Shown here: positions 40,498 through 48,380 of the stretch, in pieces | How positions within the stretch are numbered: position 1 is the stretch's first letter | Layout of the letters: every line of letters starts with the position of its first letter | Source of the DNA: Micromonospora sp. DSM 45708 | Lineage (GTDB): Bacteria; Actinomycetota; Actinomycetes; Mycobacteriales; Micromonosporaceae | Reading direction: 5' to 3' | Length of the DNA stretch: 64,000 nt | NCBI RefSeq assembly: GCF_039566955.1 | Contig: NZ_CP154796.1 | Coordinates: 3,472,001 to 3,536,000 of the forward strand | Made by a program: the position numbers and the translations under genes | Notes under the pieces: model-generated | The model's database searches: none | Seen by the model: the letters and a program-made list of their open reading frames with translations, nothing else | What the model was told of the DNA's origin: nothing

Positions 40498-40962
40498 GTG
40501 ACGAACTCGATGGCGCACTCCCGGGCGCGGCGCAACCCGGCCGACGGCCGGGCGCCGGTGCGCCGGGCCGCCTCGGGTTTCGCGGTGCTCCTGCTGCTGC
40601 TCGGTGTGCTGGGCTTCGTGCCCGGGATCACCAGTTCCTTCGCCGACCTGCGGTTCGCCGGACCGGCGTCCGGCGCCCGGCTGTTCGGCCTGTTCCAGGT
40701 CTCGGTGCTGCACAACGTCGTCCACCTGGCGCTCGGCGTCGCCGGTCTGCTGCTGGCCCGCACCGTCGCCGGCGCCCGCGCGTTCCTGCTCGGCGGCGGC
40801 GCGGTCTACCTGGTGCTCTGGCTCTACGGCCTGGCCGTCGACCGGCGTACCGAGGCGAACGTCCTGGCGGTGAACCGCGCCGACACCTGGCTGCACCTGC
40901 TGCTGGGGGTCGCCATGCTGGCGCCGGGGCTGCTCGCCGGCCGCCGCGACCGCCGCCGCTGA
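40498..40962 (+). CDS. DUF4383-family membrane protein
   Basis: A 154-aa membrane protein. GTG at 40498 has gaggagg six bases upstream. Four hydrophobic segments are seen: FAVLLLLLGVLGFVPGI, VHLALGVAGLLLARTV, LGGGAVYLVLWLYGLAV and WLHLLLGVAMLAPGLLAG. LFQVSVLHNVVHLALGV is the DUF4383 signature. Function is unknown, though relatives are often stress-induced. A 21-bp minisatellite occupies its upstream region, which could disturb or tune expression. Confidence 0.87.
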   Translation: MTNSMAHSRARRNPADGRAPVRRAASGFAVLLLLLGVLGFVPGITSSFADLRFAGPASGARLFGLFQVSVLHNVVHLALGVAGLLLARTVAGARAFLLGGGAVYLVLWLYGLAVDRRTEANVLAVNRADTWLHLLLGVAMLAPGLLAGRRDRRR

Positions 40963-41042
40963 CCCCCGCGCCCGTCCCGGCCCGAGGCACGGGCCGTGTG
41001 GCGCCGCCACCCTGACCTGCGCCGGGACGCGTCGGATGGCCG

Positions 41043-41067
41043 GTTTCGGTGGTCCGGGGGGCGGGTA
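41043..41067 (+). promoter_or_regulatory. SigB/SigF-type promoter of the STAS-HATPase gene
   Basis: GTTT (41043-41046), a 16-base spacer and GGGTA (41063-41067) lie 39 bp before the ATG at 41106. Confidence 0.7.
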
Positions 41068-41105
41068 CGTCGATAGCCTCCCGACGAGTTGGAAACGAGG
41101 GCCCG

Positions 41106-41837
41106 ATGTCGACCCGGATCAGGTGCGAGGTCCGCGACGAGTCACCGGTCACCGTCGTACGGTTGGCCGGCGCGCTCGACCTGGGCACGATGCGTGCGGT
41201 GCACGAGGTGCTGGACCGGTGCCTGGCCGCGCAACCGGACGCGCTCGTGGTCGACCTGGAGGAGATCGACGTCACCGACCCGCTGGCGCTGTCCGTGTTC
41301 GCGGCGGCGGCCCGGCGGGCGGCCGACTGGCCGGCGGTGCCGATGGTGCTCTCCGCCCCGCCACGGGAGACCGCCGCCTGGCTGAACGAGACCACCGCCT
41401 GCCGGGTGGTGCCGGTGCGCCGGGACTGCGCGGAGGCGGCGGCGCTGGCCGGCACCGCGGCGTCCCCACGGCTGCGGGCCCGGTTGGAGCCGGTCGCCGG
41501 GGCCTGCCGGCGGGCCCGGGAGCTGGTCACCGAGGCGTGCGGCCGGTGGAACGTGCCGGAGCTGGCCGGTCCGGCCTCGCTGGTGCTCAGCGAGCTGGTC
41601 GGCAACGTGGTCCGGCACGCCGGCACGCCGATGCATGTCACGCTGACGCTGCGCCGGCCGTACCTGCGGGTGGCGGTGATGGACGGCAGCCCGGCGGAGG
41701 CGTACGCCCTGACCGGCCGTGATCCCCGCGCGGAGGGCGGCCGGGGGCTGATGCTGGTGCGGGAGCTGACCCAGCGCTGGGGCAGCACGCCGGTCGGCGC
41801 CGGCAAGGTCGTCTGGGCCATGCTCCCGGCGAACTGA
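41106..41837 (+). CDS. STAS-HATPase fusion (anti-sigma / antagonist-type regulator)
   Basis: A 243-aa protein joining an N-terminal STAS-like domain (about 5-105) to a C-terminal RsbW-type ATP-binding domain (about 120-243). The ATPase N-box is SLVLSELVGNVVRHAG, the G1 region DGSPAEAY and G2 GGRGLMLVRELTQRWG. In the STAS part the usual phosphorylatable Ser of D(S/T)SG is absent (EIDVTDPLALSVF), so it may not be switched by phosphorylation. Fusion of antagonist and kinase types suggests self-regulation in a partner-switch path. Its own SigB/F-type promoter suggests feedback. Confidence 0.85.
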   Translation: MSTRIRCEVRDESPVTVVRLAGALDLGTMRAVHEVLDRCLAAQPDALVVDLEEIDVTDPLALSVFAAAARRAADWPAVPMVLSAPPRETAAWLNETTACRVVPVRRDCAEAAALAGTAASPRLRARLEPVAGACRRARELVTEACGRWNVPELAGPASLVLSELVGNVVRHAGTPMHVTLTLRRPYLRVAVMDGSPAEAYALTGRDPRAEGGRGLMLVRELTQRWGSTPVGAGKVVWAMLPAN

Positions 41838-41859
41838 CCGAATTCTCCGCTCTCGCCTG

Positions 41860-41883
41860 GTTACATGGTAGAGGGGACGGGTA
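41860..41883 (+). promoter_or_regulatory. SigB/SigF-type promoter of ctaD
   Basis: GTTA (41860-41863), a 15-base spacer and GGGTA (41879-41883) lie 42 bp before the ATG at 41925. The -35 differs from GTTT at one base. Confidence 0.55.
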
Positions 41884-41924
41884 CGCGCGTCCGTCCTGTC
41901 TGTCGTCACCTGGGGTGAGATGCC

Positions 41925-43928
41925 ATGCCCAAGCGAGTAGTCACGGATCCGGCACACGACCGGGGGCCGGCGATCCTCGCACCGGCCCGGTTCGGCGGGT
42001 ATCCCGGCCCGGTCCGGGAGGCGGTGAAGGGCAACTCGCTGTGGCGGTTGCTGCGCACCACCGACGCCAAGCTGATCGGCCTGCTCTACCTGGCCACGTC
42101 GTTCGCGTACTTCCTCATCGGCGGCTTCATGGCGATGCTGATCCGGGCGGAGCTGGCCCGGCCGGGGATGCAGCTGCTCTCCCCCGAGCAGTACAACCAG
42201 ATGTTCACCATGCACGGCACGATCATGCTGCTGCTGTTCGCGACGCCGATGGTGTTCGGGTTCGGCAACTACCTGGTGCCGTTGCAGATCGGCGCGCCGG
42301 ACGTGGCCTTCCCCCGGCTCAACGCGTTCGCGTACTGGCTCTACTTCTTCGGCGCGGCCATCACGGTGGGCGGGTTCCTCACGCCGCAGGGCTCGGCGGA
42401 CTTCGGCTGGACCGCGTACACGCCGCTGAGCACGTCGCAGCACACGCCCGGGGTGGGCGCGAACATGTGGGTGGTCGGGCTGGCCGTCTCCGGTCTGGGC
42501 ACCATCCTCGGCGCGGTCAACATGATCACCACGATCCTGACGCTGCGCGCGCCCGGCATGACCATGTTCCGGATGCCGATCTTCACCTGGAACCTGCTGC
42601 TCACCAGCGTCCTGGTGATCTTCGTGTTCCCGCTGCTGGCCGCCGCGCTGTTCGCGCTCGCCTCGGACCGCATCCTGCACTCGCACGTCTACGACCCGAC
42701 CACCGGCGGGCCGATGCTGTGGCAGCACCTGTTCTGGTTCTTCGGGCACCCCGAGGTCTACATCGTCGCGCTGCCGTTCTTCGGCATCATCACCGAGATC
42801 ATCCCGGTCTTCGCCCGGAAGCCGATCTTCGGCTACACCGGGCTGGTGCTCGCCACGCTCGCCATCACGGTGCTGTCGATGGCGGTCTGGGCGCACCACA
42901 TGTTCGCCACCGGCCAGGTGCTGCTGCCGTTCTTCAGCATCCTGAGCTACCTGATCGCGGTGCCGACCGGGGTGAAGTTCTTCAACTGGATCGGCACCAT
43001 GTGGAAGGGGCAGCTCACGTTCGAGACGCCGATGCTGTTCGCCATCGGCTTCCTGGTCACGTTCCTGCTCGGCGGCCTGACCGGCGTGCTGCTGGCCAGC
43101 CCGCCGGTCGACTTCCACGTCACCGACTCGTACTTCGTGGTGGCGCACTTCCACTACGTGCTGTTCGGCACCATCGTGTTCGCCGCGTTCGGCGGCATCT
43201 ACTTCTGGTTCCCGAAGATGACCGGCCGGCTGCTCGACGAGCGGCTGGGCAAGATGCACTTCTGGACCATGTTCGTCGGCTTCCACGCCACGTTCCTGGT
43301 GCAGCACTGGCTCGGCGCCGAGGGCATGCCCCGCCGGTACGCCGACTACCTGCCCAGCGACGGCTTCACCGGGCTCAACGAGATCTCCACCATCGGGTCG
43401 TTCGTGCTCGGCGCGTCCACGCTGTTCTTCATCTACAACGTCTGGAAGTCCTGGCGGTACGGCGCCATGGTCACCGTGGACGACCCCTGGGGGTTCGGCA
43501 ACTCGCTGGAGTGGGCCACCACCTGCCCACCGCCGCTGCGCAACTTCGACCGGATGCCGCGGATCCGCTCCGAGCGGCCGGCGTTCGACGCCAAGTACGG
43601 CCCGCTCGTCGCCGACCTCGGCCGCGACCTGCCGCAGCGCACCACCCGGCCGCCGCAGAGCCTCGGCGAGGAGTTCCACCACGTGCGGTACCCGAAGGAG
43701 TCGCCGGCCGCCGAGGGCGCGCACGGCGCCCGCGAGGCCGTCGAGTACCACCCCGCGCCGCAGTCCGGCGCCCGGCCGGTGGAGGTGCCGGAGCCCGAGG
43801 ACGTGCGCCGGCCCAGCTTCGAGGAGACCGACGAGCCGGAGGAGACGATCCTCGGCGCCCAGCGCGAGGACCAGCCCGACGACAGGTGGCGGCACCCACG
43901 CGGACACGGCGACACCCCGGAGAACTGA
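41925..43928 (+). CDS. ctaD: Cytochrome c oxidase subunit I (orphan copy)
   Basis: A 667-aa heme-copper oxidase subunit I of the aa3 type. Twelve spans are expected. Ligands are seen in [19 protein letters not shown] (low-spin heme His), [18 protein letters not shown] (CuB His and crosslinked Tyr), WAHHMFATG (CuB His pair) and [13 protein letters not shown] (heme a3 and a His). The last 100 residues are a long polar acidic tail. Genes for subunits II and III are not adjacent, so this is probably a second copy, and its SigB/F-type promoter suggests use under stress. Confidence 0.93.
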   Translation: MPKRVVTDPAHDRGPAILAPARFGGYPGPVREAVKGNSLWRLLRTTDAKLIGLLYLATSFAYFLIGGFMAMLIRAELARPGMQLLSPEQYNQMFTMHGTIMLLLFATPMVFGFGNYLVPLQIGAPDVAFPRLNAFAYWLYFFGAAITVGGFLTPQGSADFGWTAYTPLSTSQHTPGVGANMWVVGLAVSGLGTILGAVNMITTILTLRAPGMTMFRMPIFTWNLLLTSVLVIFVFPLLAAALFALASDRILHSHVYDPTTGGPMLWQHLFWFFGHPEVYIVALPFFGIITEIIPVFARKPIFGYTGLVLATLAITVLSMAVWAHHMFATGQVLLPFFSILSYLIAVPTGVKFFNWIGTMWKGQLTFETPMLFAIGFLVTFLLGGLTGVLLASPPVDFHVTDSYFVVAHFHYVLFGTIVFAAFGGIYFWFPKMTGRLLDERLGKMHFWTMFVGFHATFLVQHWLGAEGMPRRYADYLPSDGFTGLNEISTIGSFVLGASTLFFIYNVWKSWRYGAMVTVDDPWGFGNSLEWATTCPPPLRNFDRMPRIRSERPAFDAKYGPLVADLGRDLPQRTTRPPQSLGEEFHHVRYPKESPAAEGAHGAREAVEYHPAPQSGARPVEVPEPEDVRRPSFEETDEPEETILGAQREDQPDDRWRHPRGHGDTPEN

Positions 43929-43933
43929 AAGGA

Positions 43934-43971
43934 GGGGCCCCGCCTCACGCATCCGGTAGAGGCGGGGCCCC
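43934..43971. terminator. Bidirectional terminator hairpin
   Basis: A perfect 13-bp stem (ggggccccgcctc 43934-43946 with gaggcggggcccc 43959-43971) has a 12-base loop. It lies between ctaD (stop 43928) and the convergent sigma gene (stop 44003). The ggggcccc core recurs in hairpins at 31539 and 52391. Confidence 0.88.
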
Positions 43972-44002
43972 GCGTGACGTCCGCGCACGGCGCCGGCGTT
44001 GC

Positions 44003-45136
44003 TCAGTCGGCGGCGGGCAGGCCGGCGGCGGTGAGCGAGCGGCGTACCGCGGGCTGCACCCGGGTCAGCCGCAGCGGCACCCCGGTCCGGGCGGCGGCGT
44101 CCCGACCGGCCATCAGCGCGGCGATCCCGCCGGCGTCGAAGCCGCCCGCGCCCACCAGGTCGACCACCACCTCGCGGGGTTGCCCGGTGACCGCCTCCAG
44201 CACCGCCCGGCGCAACTGGTCCGCGCCGGCCCGGTCGACCTCCCCGCCGACCTCGACGACCACCCGGTCGCCGTTCTGCCGCACCGAGATCCGGGACCTG
44301 GCCGGCTCCGCCTCGGCGGCGCCGTTCTGCCAGGGCGGCGGCGCGTCGGCGAGCATCGCCTGGCGCAGCCAGGTCAGCGCCCGGGACAGCAGCCGGGACA
44401 CGTGCATCTGGGAGATGCCGAACCGGGCCGCGATCTCCGCCTGGGTCTGGTTGCCGTAGAAGCGCATGGCCAGGATCCGCCGCTCCCGCCAGGGCAGCCG
44501 GTGCAGCAGGCCGCTGACCGTGACCCGGTCGTCGACCGACTCCAACGCGTTGTCGGACTCGCCCACCAGGTCACCGAACTCGGCCGAGCTCTCGCCGCCC
44601 ACCGGCGCGTTGAGCGAGGCCGGGCTGTAGCCGGCGGCCGACTCCAGCGCGGCGAGGATCTCCTCCTCCGGCGTCTCCAGCCGTTCGGCCAGCTCGGCGA
44701 CCGACGGGGCCCGGGACAGCTCGCTGGTCAGTGTCGCGGTCGCCTGCCCCACCTCGAGGATCAGGTCGCGCAGCCGGCGCGGCACGTGCACGCCCCAGGT
44801 GCGGTCACGGAAGTGCCGTTTGATCTCGCCGACGATGGTGATCGCCGCGTACGCGGTGAACGAGCCGCGCTCCGGGTCGTACCGGTCGACGGCGTTGACC
44901 AGGCCGAGGCGGGCGACCTGTTCCAGGTCCTCCAACGGCTCCCCGCGACCCCGGTACCGGCGGGCCAGCCGGCCGGCGAACGGCAACGCGAAGCGGACCA
45001 GGTCGTCCCGCGCCTCCTGCCGCCGCTCGGGTGGCAGCCCCTCGATCCGGGCCGCGTACGCGAGCGCCGCCGCGTCGAGGTCCTCCAGACCCCGGTCGGT
45101 GGTCGGTGGGGTGGGTGTGGTGGTCTGTCCGAACAT
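44003..45136 (-). CDS. SigB/F/G-family RNA polymerase sigma factor fused to a STAS domain
   Basis: A 377-aa protein. Region 2 is visible in PLEDLEQVARLGLVNAVDRYD (about 66-86) and SFTAYAAITIVGEIKRHFRD, region 3 in VPRRLRDLILEVGQA and PSVAELAERLETPEEEI, and region 4 in LPWRERRILAMRFYGNQTQAE with HTH ISQMHVSRLLSRAL (about 248-261). The last 95 residues (about 283-377) are an extra STAS domain (VVVEVGGEVDRAGADQLR, VVDLVGAGGFDAGGIAAL), not present in ordinary SigB/F (about 260 aa). The phosphorylatable Ser position reads Ala-Gly. It is a good candidate to read the GTTT-N15/16-GGGTA promoters of this window. Confidence 0.9.
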   Translation of the reverse strand: MFGQTTTPTPPTTDRGLEDLDAAALAYAARIEGLPPERRQEARDDLVRFALPFAGRLARRYRGRGEPLEDLEQVARLGLVNAVDRYDPERGSFTAYAAITIVGEIKRHFRDRTWGVHVPRRLRDLILEVGQATATLTSELSRAPSVAELAERLETPEEEILAALESAAGYSPASLNAPVGGESSAEFGDLVGESDNALESVDDRVTVSGLLHRLPWRERRILAMRFYGNQTQAEIAARFGISQMHVSRLLSRALTWLRQAMLADAPPPWQNGAAEAEPARSRISVRQNGDRVVVEVGGEVDRAGADQLRRAVLEAVTGQPREVVVDLVGAGGFDAGGIAALMAGRDAAARTGVPLRLTRVQPAVRRSLTAAGLPAAD

Positions 45137-45392
45137 CCGCGCCTCCCTCGCCGAAGATCCCCCGCCCGGCCGGAACCGGTTGCGCGCGTGGTCAGGCCAC
45201 GCTCCGGGTGAGGAAGTTGGTTACGTGACGGATACGTCGGAAGCGGTGGCTGCCCGCCGCGCGGCGTCGTGGGCCGGCTCGCGGCGAACGGTCTTCCCGC
45301 TCCGTAGGTACTCAATCACGGACCGTCGGATCGCGAGGATGTTTCGGCAGGTTGGCCCGCCGACCGGGCCCGCCGGTGTTGGGGCCCGCCGG

Positions 45393-46808
45393 TCAGCAGA
45401 CCAGCAGGCCCTGGTGCGCGCCGGCGTCCCGGAGCGCGGCGAGGGCCTCCGCCATCCGCAGCGGCGGCGGCGCGGGCAGGTCGCAGGGCTGGTTGCGCAA
45501 CACCTCCGTGGCACGTCGGGTCGGTACCGAGGTGACCGGGTAGCCGCGGGCCGCGCCCCGGTCCAGGGCCCGTCGCCGGCGCCCGAAGCCGGCCACCGCC
45601 AACCACTGGGACAGGCCGGCGAACGCCGGCGAACGCAGTCCGGGCGGTTCCGGCAGCACGTCCACCGAGCTGAACGGCTCGCTGCCGGCGAGCCACCACT
45701 CGGCCCCCTGCACGCGACGGCGGGTGGCGTTCTCGCACCAGTAGGGCACCAGACCGGCGCGCAGCACCTGCCCCGGGTCCAGCAGCCGGCCGCACTCCAC
45801 CACCAGCCGGTCCCCGGTCTTGCCGGCCCGGCGCAACCAGCGTCGGTACAGGTCCGCGGTGGCCGCGCTCAACGCGTCCGGCTGCGGCACGACGACCCGG
45901 TGCAGCGGGTGGCCGTGCGTGTCGCCCCACTCCCGGGCGCCGTGCTCGAAACCGGACTCCACGCCGTGTTCGCCGAACGCCGCCGACACCGTGACCTCCG
46001 GGGCGTGCCAGCGCGTCTCGTCACCGCCGGCCGCGCGCAGCACGTGCCGCAGCGCCGGGGCATCCGGGTGGAAGTCGACCGGGTCGAGGCCGCTGGCCGG
46101 GCAGCCGGCCTGGAAGCTGTGCCCGCCGCCGTCGTCCCGCGCCGGCCAGGTGCGCGCGTCGTGCAGCAGCAGCACCGGCGCGGCCGGTTCGAGCCGGTCG
46201 GCCAGGAACCGCGCGTACGCCTCGGGCAGCGTGCGCCAGCGGGCCGCGAGCGTCACGGTGACGCCGGCCGCCACGCCCCGGCTGGCCGGGCAGTGCACCT
46301 GCCGTACGTGCAGCCGGGGGTTGCCGGCGAGCAGCCGGCCGGCCAGCGCGGCGCCGTGGTCGAGCGCGGCGTCCGGACGGTCCACGGCGCCCCGGCCCCA
46401 CTGCCCGGCGAGTTCGAACCCGGCGGGCAGCCAGGGCACGCCGAGCGCCACCGCGAGGTGGGCCACCGCTCCGTGCGGCGAGCCGAGCACCGCGCCCGGC
46501 CAGCGGCGGTCCGGGTACTGGTCGACGAACCAGCCGGCCACCCGTTCGGCGTCGACGCGGGCGACCTGGGCGGCGGTGAGCGCGGCCCGGGCGGCGGCGC
46601 GGCCGGCGGCGACGCGGCGTACCGGCTCCGGCGCCCCGCCCAGCCGGGACAGCGGGCCGGGGTGGCCGAGGTCGCCGCAGTCGTCGCCGCGCAGCGCCCG
46701 GGCGGTGGCGGCGACCAGGATCCGGGCCGCGCTGCCCGCCGCGACCACCCGGTCACCGGGCAGCGCCGTCCCGGCCGTCCGTCCCCGCTCGACTCGTTCG
46801 CTCACCAC
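45393..46808 (-). CDS. Unknown 471-aa protein
   Basis: I do not recognise the family. GTG at 46808 (VVSERVERGRTAG) is the likely start; earlier in-frame sequence lacks coding character. The protein has no membrane span. It has clustered His/Asp/Cys in the middle (HDARTWPARDDGGGHSFQAG, FHPDAPALRHVL, FEHGAREWGDTHGHPLHRV), which could bind metal, and Trp-rich C-terminal parts (GAEWWLAGSEPFSS). It is divergent from a CDGSH gene, and near-consensus SigB/F-like motifs face both ways between them. Direct repeats gggcccgccggt (45366, 45382) follow its stop. Confidence 0.65.
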   Translation of the reverse strand: MVSERVERGRTAGTALPGDRVVAAGSAARILVAATARALRGDDCGDLGHPGPLSRLGGAPEPVRRVAAGRAAARAALTAAQVARVDAERVAGWFVDQYPDRRWPGAVLGSPHGAVAHLAVALGVPWLPAGFELAGQWGRGAVDRPDAALDHGAALAGRLLAGNPRLHVRQVHCPASRGVAAGVTVTLAARWRTLPEAYARFLADRLEPAAPVLLLHDARTWPARDDGGGHSFQAGCPASGLDPVDFHPDAPALRHVLRAAGGDETRWHAPEVTVSAAFGEHGVESGFEHGAREWGDTHGHPLHRVVVPQPDALSAATADLYRRWLRRAGKTGDRLVVECGRLLDPGQVLRAGLVPYWCENATRRRVQGAEWWLAGSEPFSSVDVLPEPPGLRSPAFAGLSQWLAVAGFGRRRRALDRGAARGYPVTSVPTRRATEVLRNQPCDLPAPPPLRMAEALAALRDAGAHQGLLVC

Positions 46809-46818
46809 GCGGCCCGGC

Positions 46819-46842
46819 TTCCCGTCCCTCTGGGGTCTAAAC
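46819..46842 (-). promoter_or_regulatory. Possible SigB/F-like promoter of the 471-aa gene
   Basis: On the minus strand GTTT (46842-46839), a 15-base spacer and GGGAA (46823-46819) lie just before GTG 46808, implying an almost leaderless transcript. One -10 mismatch lowers confidence. Confidence 0.35.
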
Positions 46843-46934
46843 GGGGCATCTCCCCACGCGCCGGACCAACCCCCGGTCGGGTGCCGTCGCGCCGCTCCCC
46901 CGCCGCCACCGGCGCAACGGCACGCCGGGTGCGG

Positions 46935-46958
46935 GTTTGGGCCGCGGGGGGACGGGCA
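46935..46958 (+). promoter_or_regulatory. Possible SigB/F-like promoter of the CDGSH gene
   Basis: GTTT (46935-46938), a 15-base spacer and GGGCA (46954-46958) lie 11 bp before the ATG at 46970, implying an almost leaderless transcript. One -10 mismatch. Confidence 0.4.
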
Positions 46959-46969
46959 CTGCACCGCAC

Positions 46970-47179
46970 ATGCCCGACGACCAGAGCGCCCCGGCGGCGA
47001 CCATCACCCCGTACCGGGACGGACCGCTGCTGGTGCGTGGCGACTTCGCGCTGGTCACGCCGGAGGGCGAGCCGATCGAGACGCGCCGGGGCACGGTGGC
47101 GCTGTGCCGCTGCGGCAAGAGCGCGATCAAGCCGTTCTGCGACGGCACCCACAAGGTCGCCGCCTTCCGCGCCCCCTGA
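46970..47179 (+). CDS. CDGSH-type iron-sulfur protein
   Basis: A 69-aa protein carrying the complete CDGSH/zinc-finger motif: CRCGKSAIKPFCDGTHK (about 46-62), with three Cys and one His to bind a redox-active, labile [2Fe-2S] cluster. The N-terminal 40 residues form a small beta segment (PLLVRGDFALVTPEGEPIE). No membrane anchor. It probably serves electron or cluster transfer. It is divergent from the 471-aa unknown gene and convergent with a diiron-type gene. Confidence 0.9.
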   Translation: MPDDQSAPAATITPYRDGPLLVRGDFALVTPEGEPIETRRGTVALCRCGKSAIKPFCDGTHKVAAFRAP

Positions 47180-47205
47180 CCACCCCGGCCCCGCCCCGCT
47201 TGCTG

Positions 47206-47225
47206 ATCATGACGTTGGCGGCGAC
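47206..47225 (+). repeat. Half copy of the tgatcat..ttggcg dispersed element
   Basis: tgatcatgacgttggcgg at about 47206-47223 equals the left arm of the complete element at 20929-20984, but the matching right arm is missing here. Confidence 0.6.
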
Positions 47226-47246
47226 AAGTCGGACGGGCCTCGGGGG

Positions 47247-47264
47247 CGGCCCCGGGAGGGGCCG
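47247..47264. terminator. Short hairpin between convergent genes
   Basis: cggcccc (47247-47253) pairs with ggggccg (47258-47264) over a 4-base loop, between the CDGSH gene (stop 47179) and the diiron-type gene (stop 47272). Confidence 0.6.
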
Positions 47265-47271
47265 GGAGGGG

Positions 47272-48318
47272 TCAGGCAGCGGCCAGGGCGCGGGTGGGCG
47301 GGCGCAGGGACGAGCGGCCGGCGGCCCACGCGGACAGCAGGTGGGTGGCGAAGAGACGGTCCAGCGCCAGCGCGGCGGCGGCCCCGAACAGCACGTCCCC
47401 GGCGAGCGCCGGCTCCGCGCGGACCAGCCCGCCGCACAGGTCGTACGCCGCGATCTGCTCGTGCACCGCGTCCGCTTCGACGTGCTCGTCGTAGAAGCGG
47501 GTGGCGACCTCGTCGAAGCCCAACCGGCGCAACCCGTTGCCGTACCGACGGTTCGGCAGCGACGAGGTCATCTCGTACGCGGCCAGATGGCCGAGTAACG
47601 CCCCGCGCAGCCTCCGGTGCAGCCCGAACATCGACATCAGGTTGTTGAGCGCCAGCGTCACCGCCGGCACCCGGTCCAGGTGGGCGGCGTAGCCGGTGTC
47701 CAGGCCGAGCCGGTCCATGGTGGTGCGGAACAGCTCCGCGTGCATCCGGTCCAGCCGGCCGTTGCCGTACTCGTCCATCTGGATCTCGACAAGCGCCGCC
47801 TTCGCCGGACCGCCGAGGCGGGGCAACGCCCAGCTGTGCGGGTCGGCCTCGCGGAGGTGGTAGATCGAGCGGTGCGTGACGAACTCGCGGAACTGGCCCA
47901 GGTCGGCCCGGCGTTGCAGGGTGGCGGCGAGCGCGGGGCCGTCGTCCGCGGCCACCACGTCGACAAGCGTCGCCGGCAGGGCGGCCGGCAGCACCGCCGG
48001 CAGCGGTCCGGCCAGCTCCCGCAGCGCCGCGTCGAACGGGCGCTCGGCCCGGGCCCGCAGCGCCAGCAGGGACGGCTCCCACTCCCACTCGTCGGTCACG
48101 CCCCACCAGCCGCGGTAGTGCAGTTCGTAGCAGAGAAAGAGCGTGAGCTGGAGATCCTCGTCGGTCAGCGGCGCCGCCACCTCGTCGAACCGTTCGCCCA
48201 GCCCGGCCGGCAGCGCGCCGGGCGATCCGCGCAGCGCGGTGAGCAGCGCGGCCGAGACCGGCCCACGTGCCGTCGGCAGCGGGGCGGGACCGTGGCGACG
48301 ATCGGTGGTGGTGGACAA
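47272..48318 (-). CDS. Iron-containing redox enzyme-family protein (heme-oxygenase-like fold)
   Basis: A 348-aa helical protein of the heme-oxygenase-like diiron type. Candidate iron ligands are Glu/His in FLCYELHYRGWWGV, VEIQMDEYGNGRLDRMHAEL and VATRFYDEHVEADAVHEQIA, where the DEHxxxDxxHE pattern is clear. Relatives (UndA, BesC, SznF central domain) oxidise fatty or amino acids with oxygen; the substrate here is unknown. TTG at 48318 is favoured because gggagg stands six bases before it. It follows the ThDP enzyme gene by 56 bp and may also be read from its own promoter. Confidence 0.82.
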   Translation of the reverse strand: MSTTTDRRHGPAPLPTARGPVSAALLTALRGSPGALPAGLGERFDEVAAPLTDEDLQLTLFLCYELHYRGWWGVTDEWEWEPSLLALRARAERPFDAALRELAGPLPAVLPAALPATLVDVVAADDGPALAATLQRRADLGQFREFVTHRSIYHLREADPHSWALPRLGGPAKAALVEIQMDEYGNGRLDRMHAELFRTTMDRLGLDTGYAAHLDRVPAVTLALNNLMSMFGLHRRLRGALLGHLAAYEMTSSLPNRRYGNGLRRLGFDEVATRFYDEHVEADAVHEQIAAYDLCGGLVRAEPALAGDVLFGAAAALALDRLFATHLLSAWAAGRSSLRPPTRALAAA

Positions 48319-48356
48319 GCGGGACCTCCCGGGAACCGGCGAATGCCTGGTCGCAG

Positions 48357-48380
48357 TGCCCCAACCGGGTCCGGCTAAAC
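48357..48380 (-). promoter_or_regulatory. Possible SigB/F-like promoter of the diiron-type gene
   Basis: On the minus strand GTTT (48380-48377), a 15-base spacer and GGGCA (48361-48357) precede the start at 48318. The -35 overlaps the stop codon of the ThDP enzyme gene. One -10 mismatch. Confidence 0.4.

Noticed and set aside
41142-43988. 948-codon open frame antisense to ctaD and the STAS-HATPase gene
   Set aside because: Composition is Arg/His/Gln-rich noise, and it crosses two well supported genes on the other strand.
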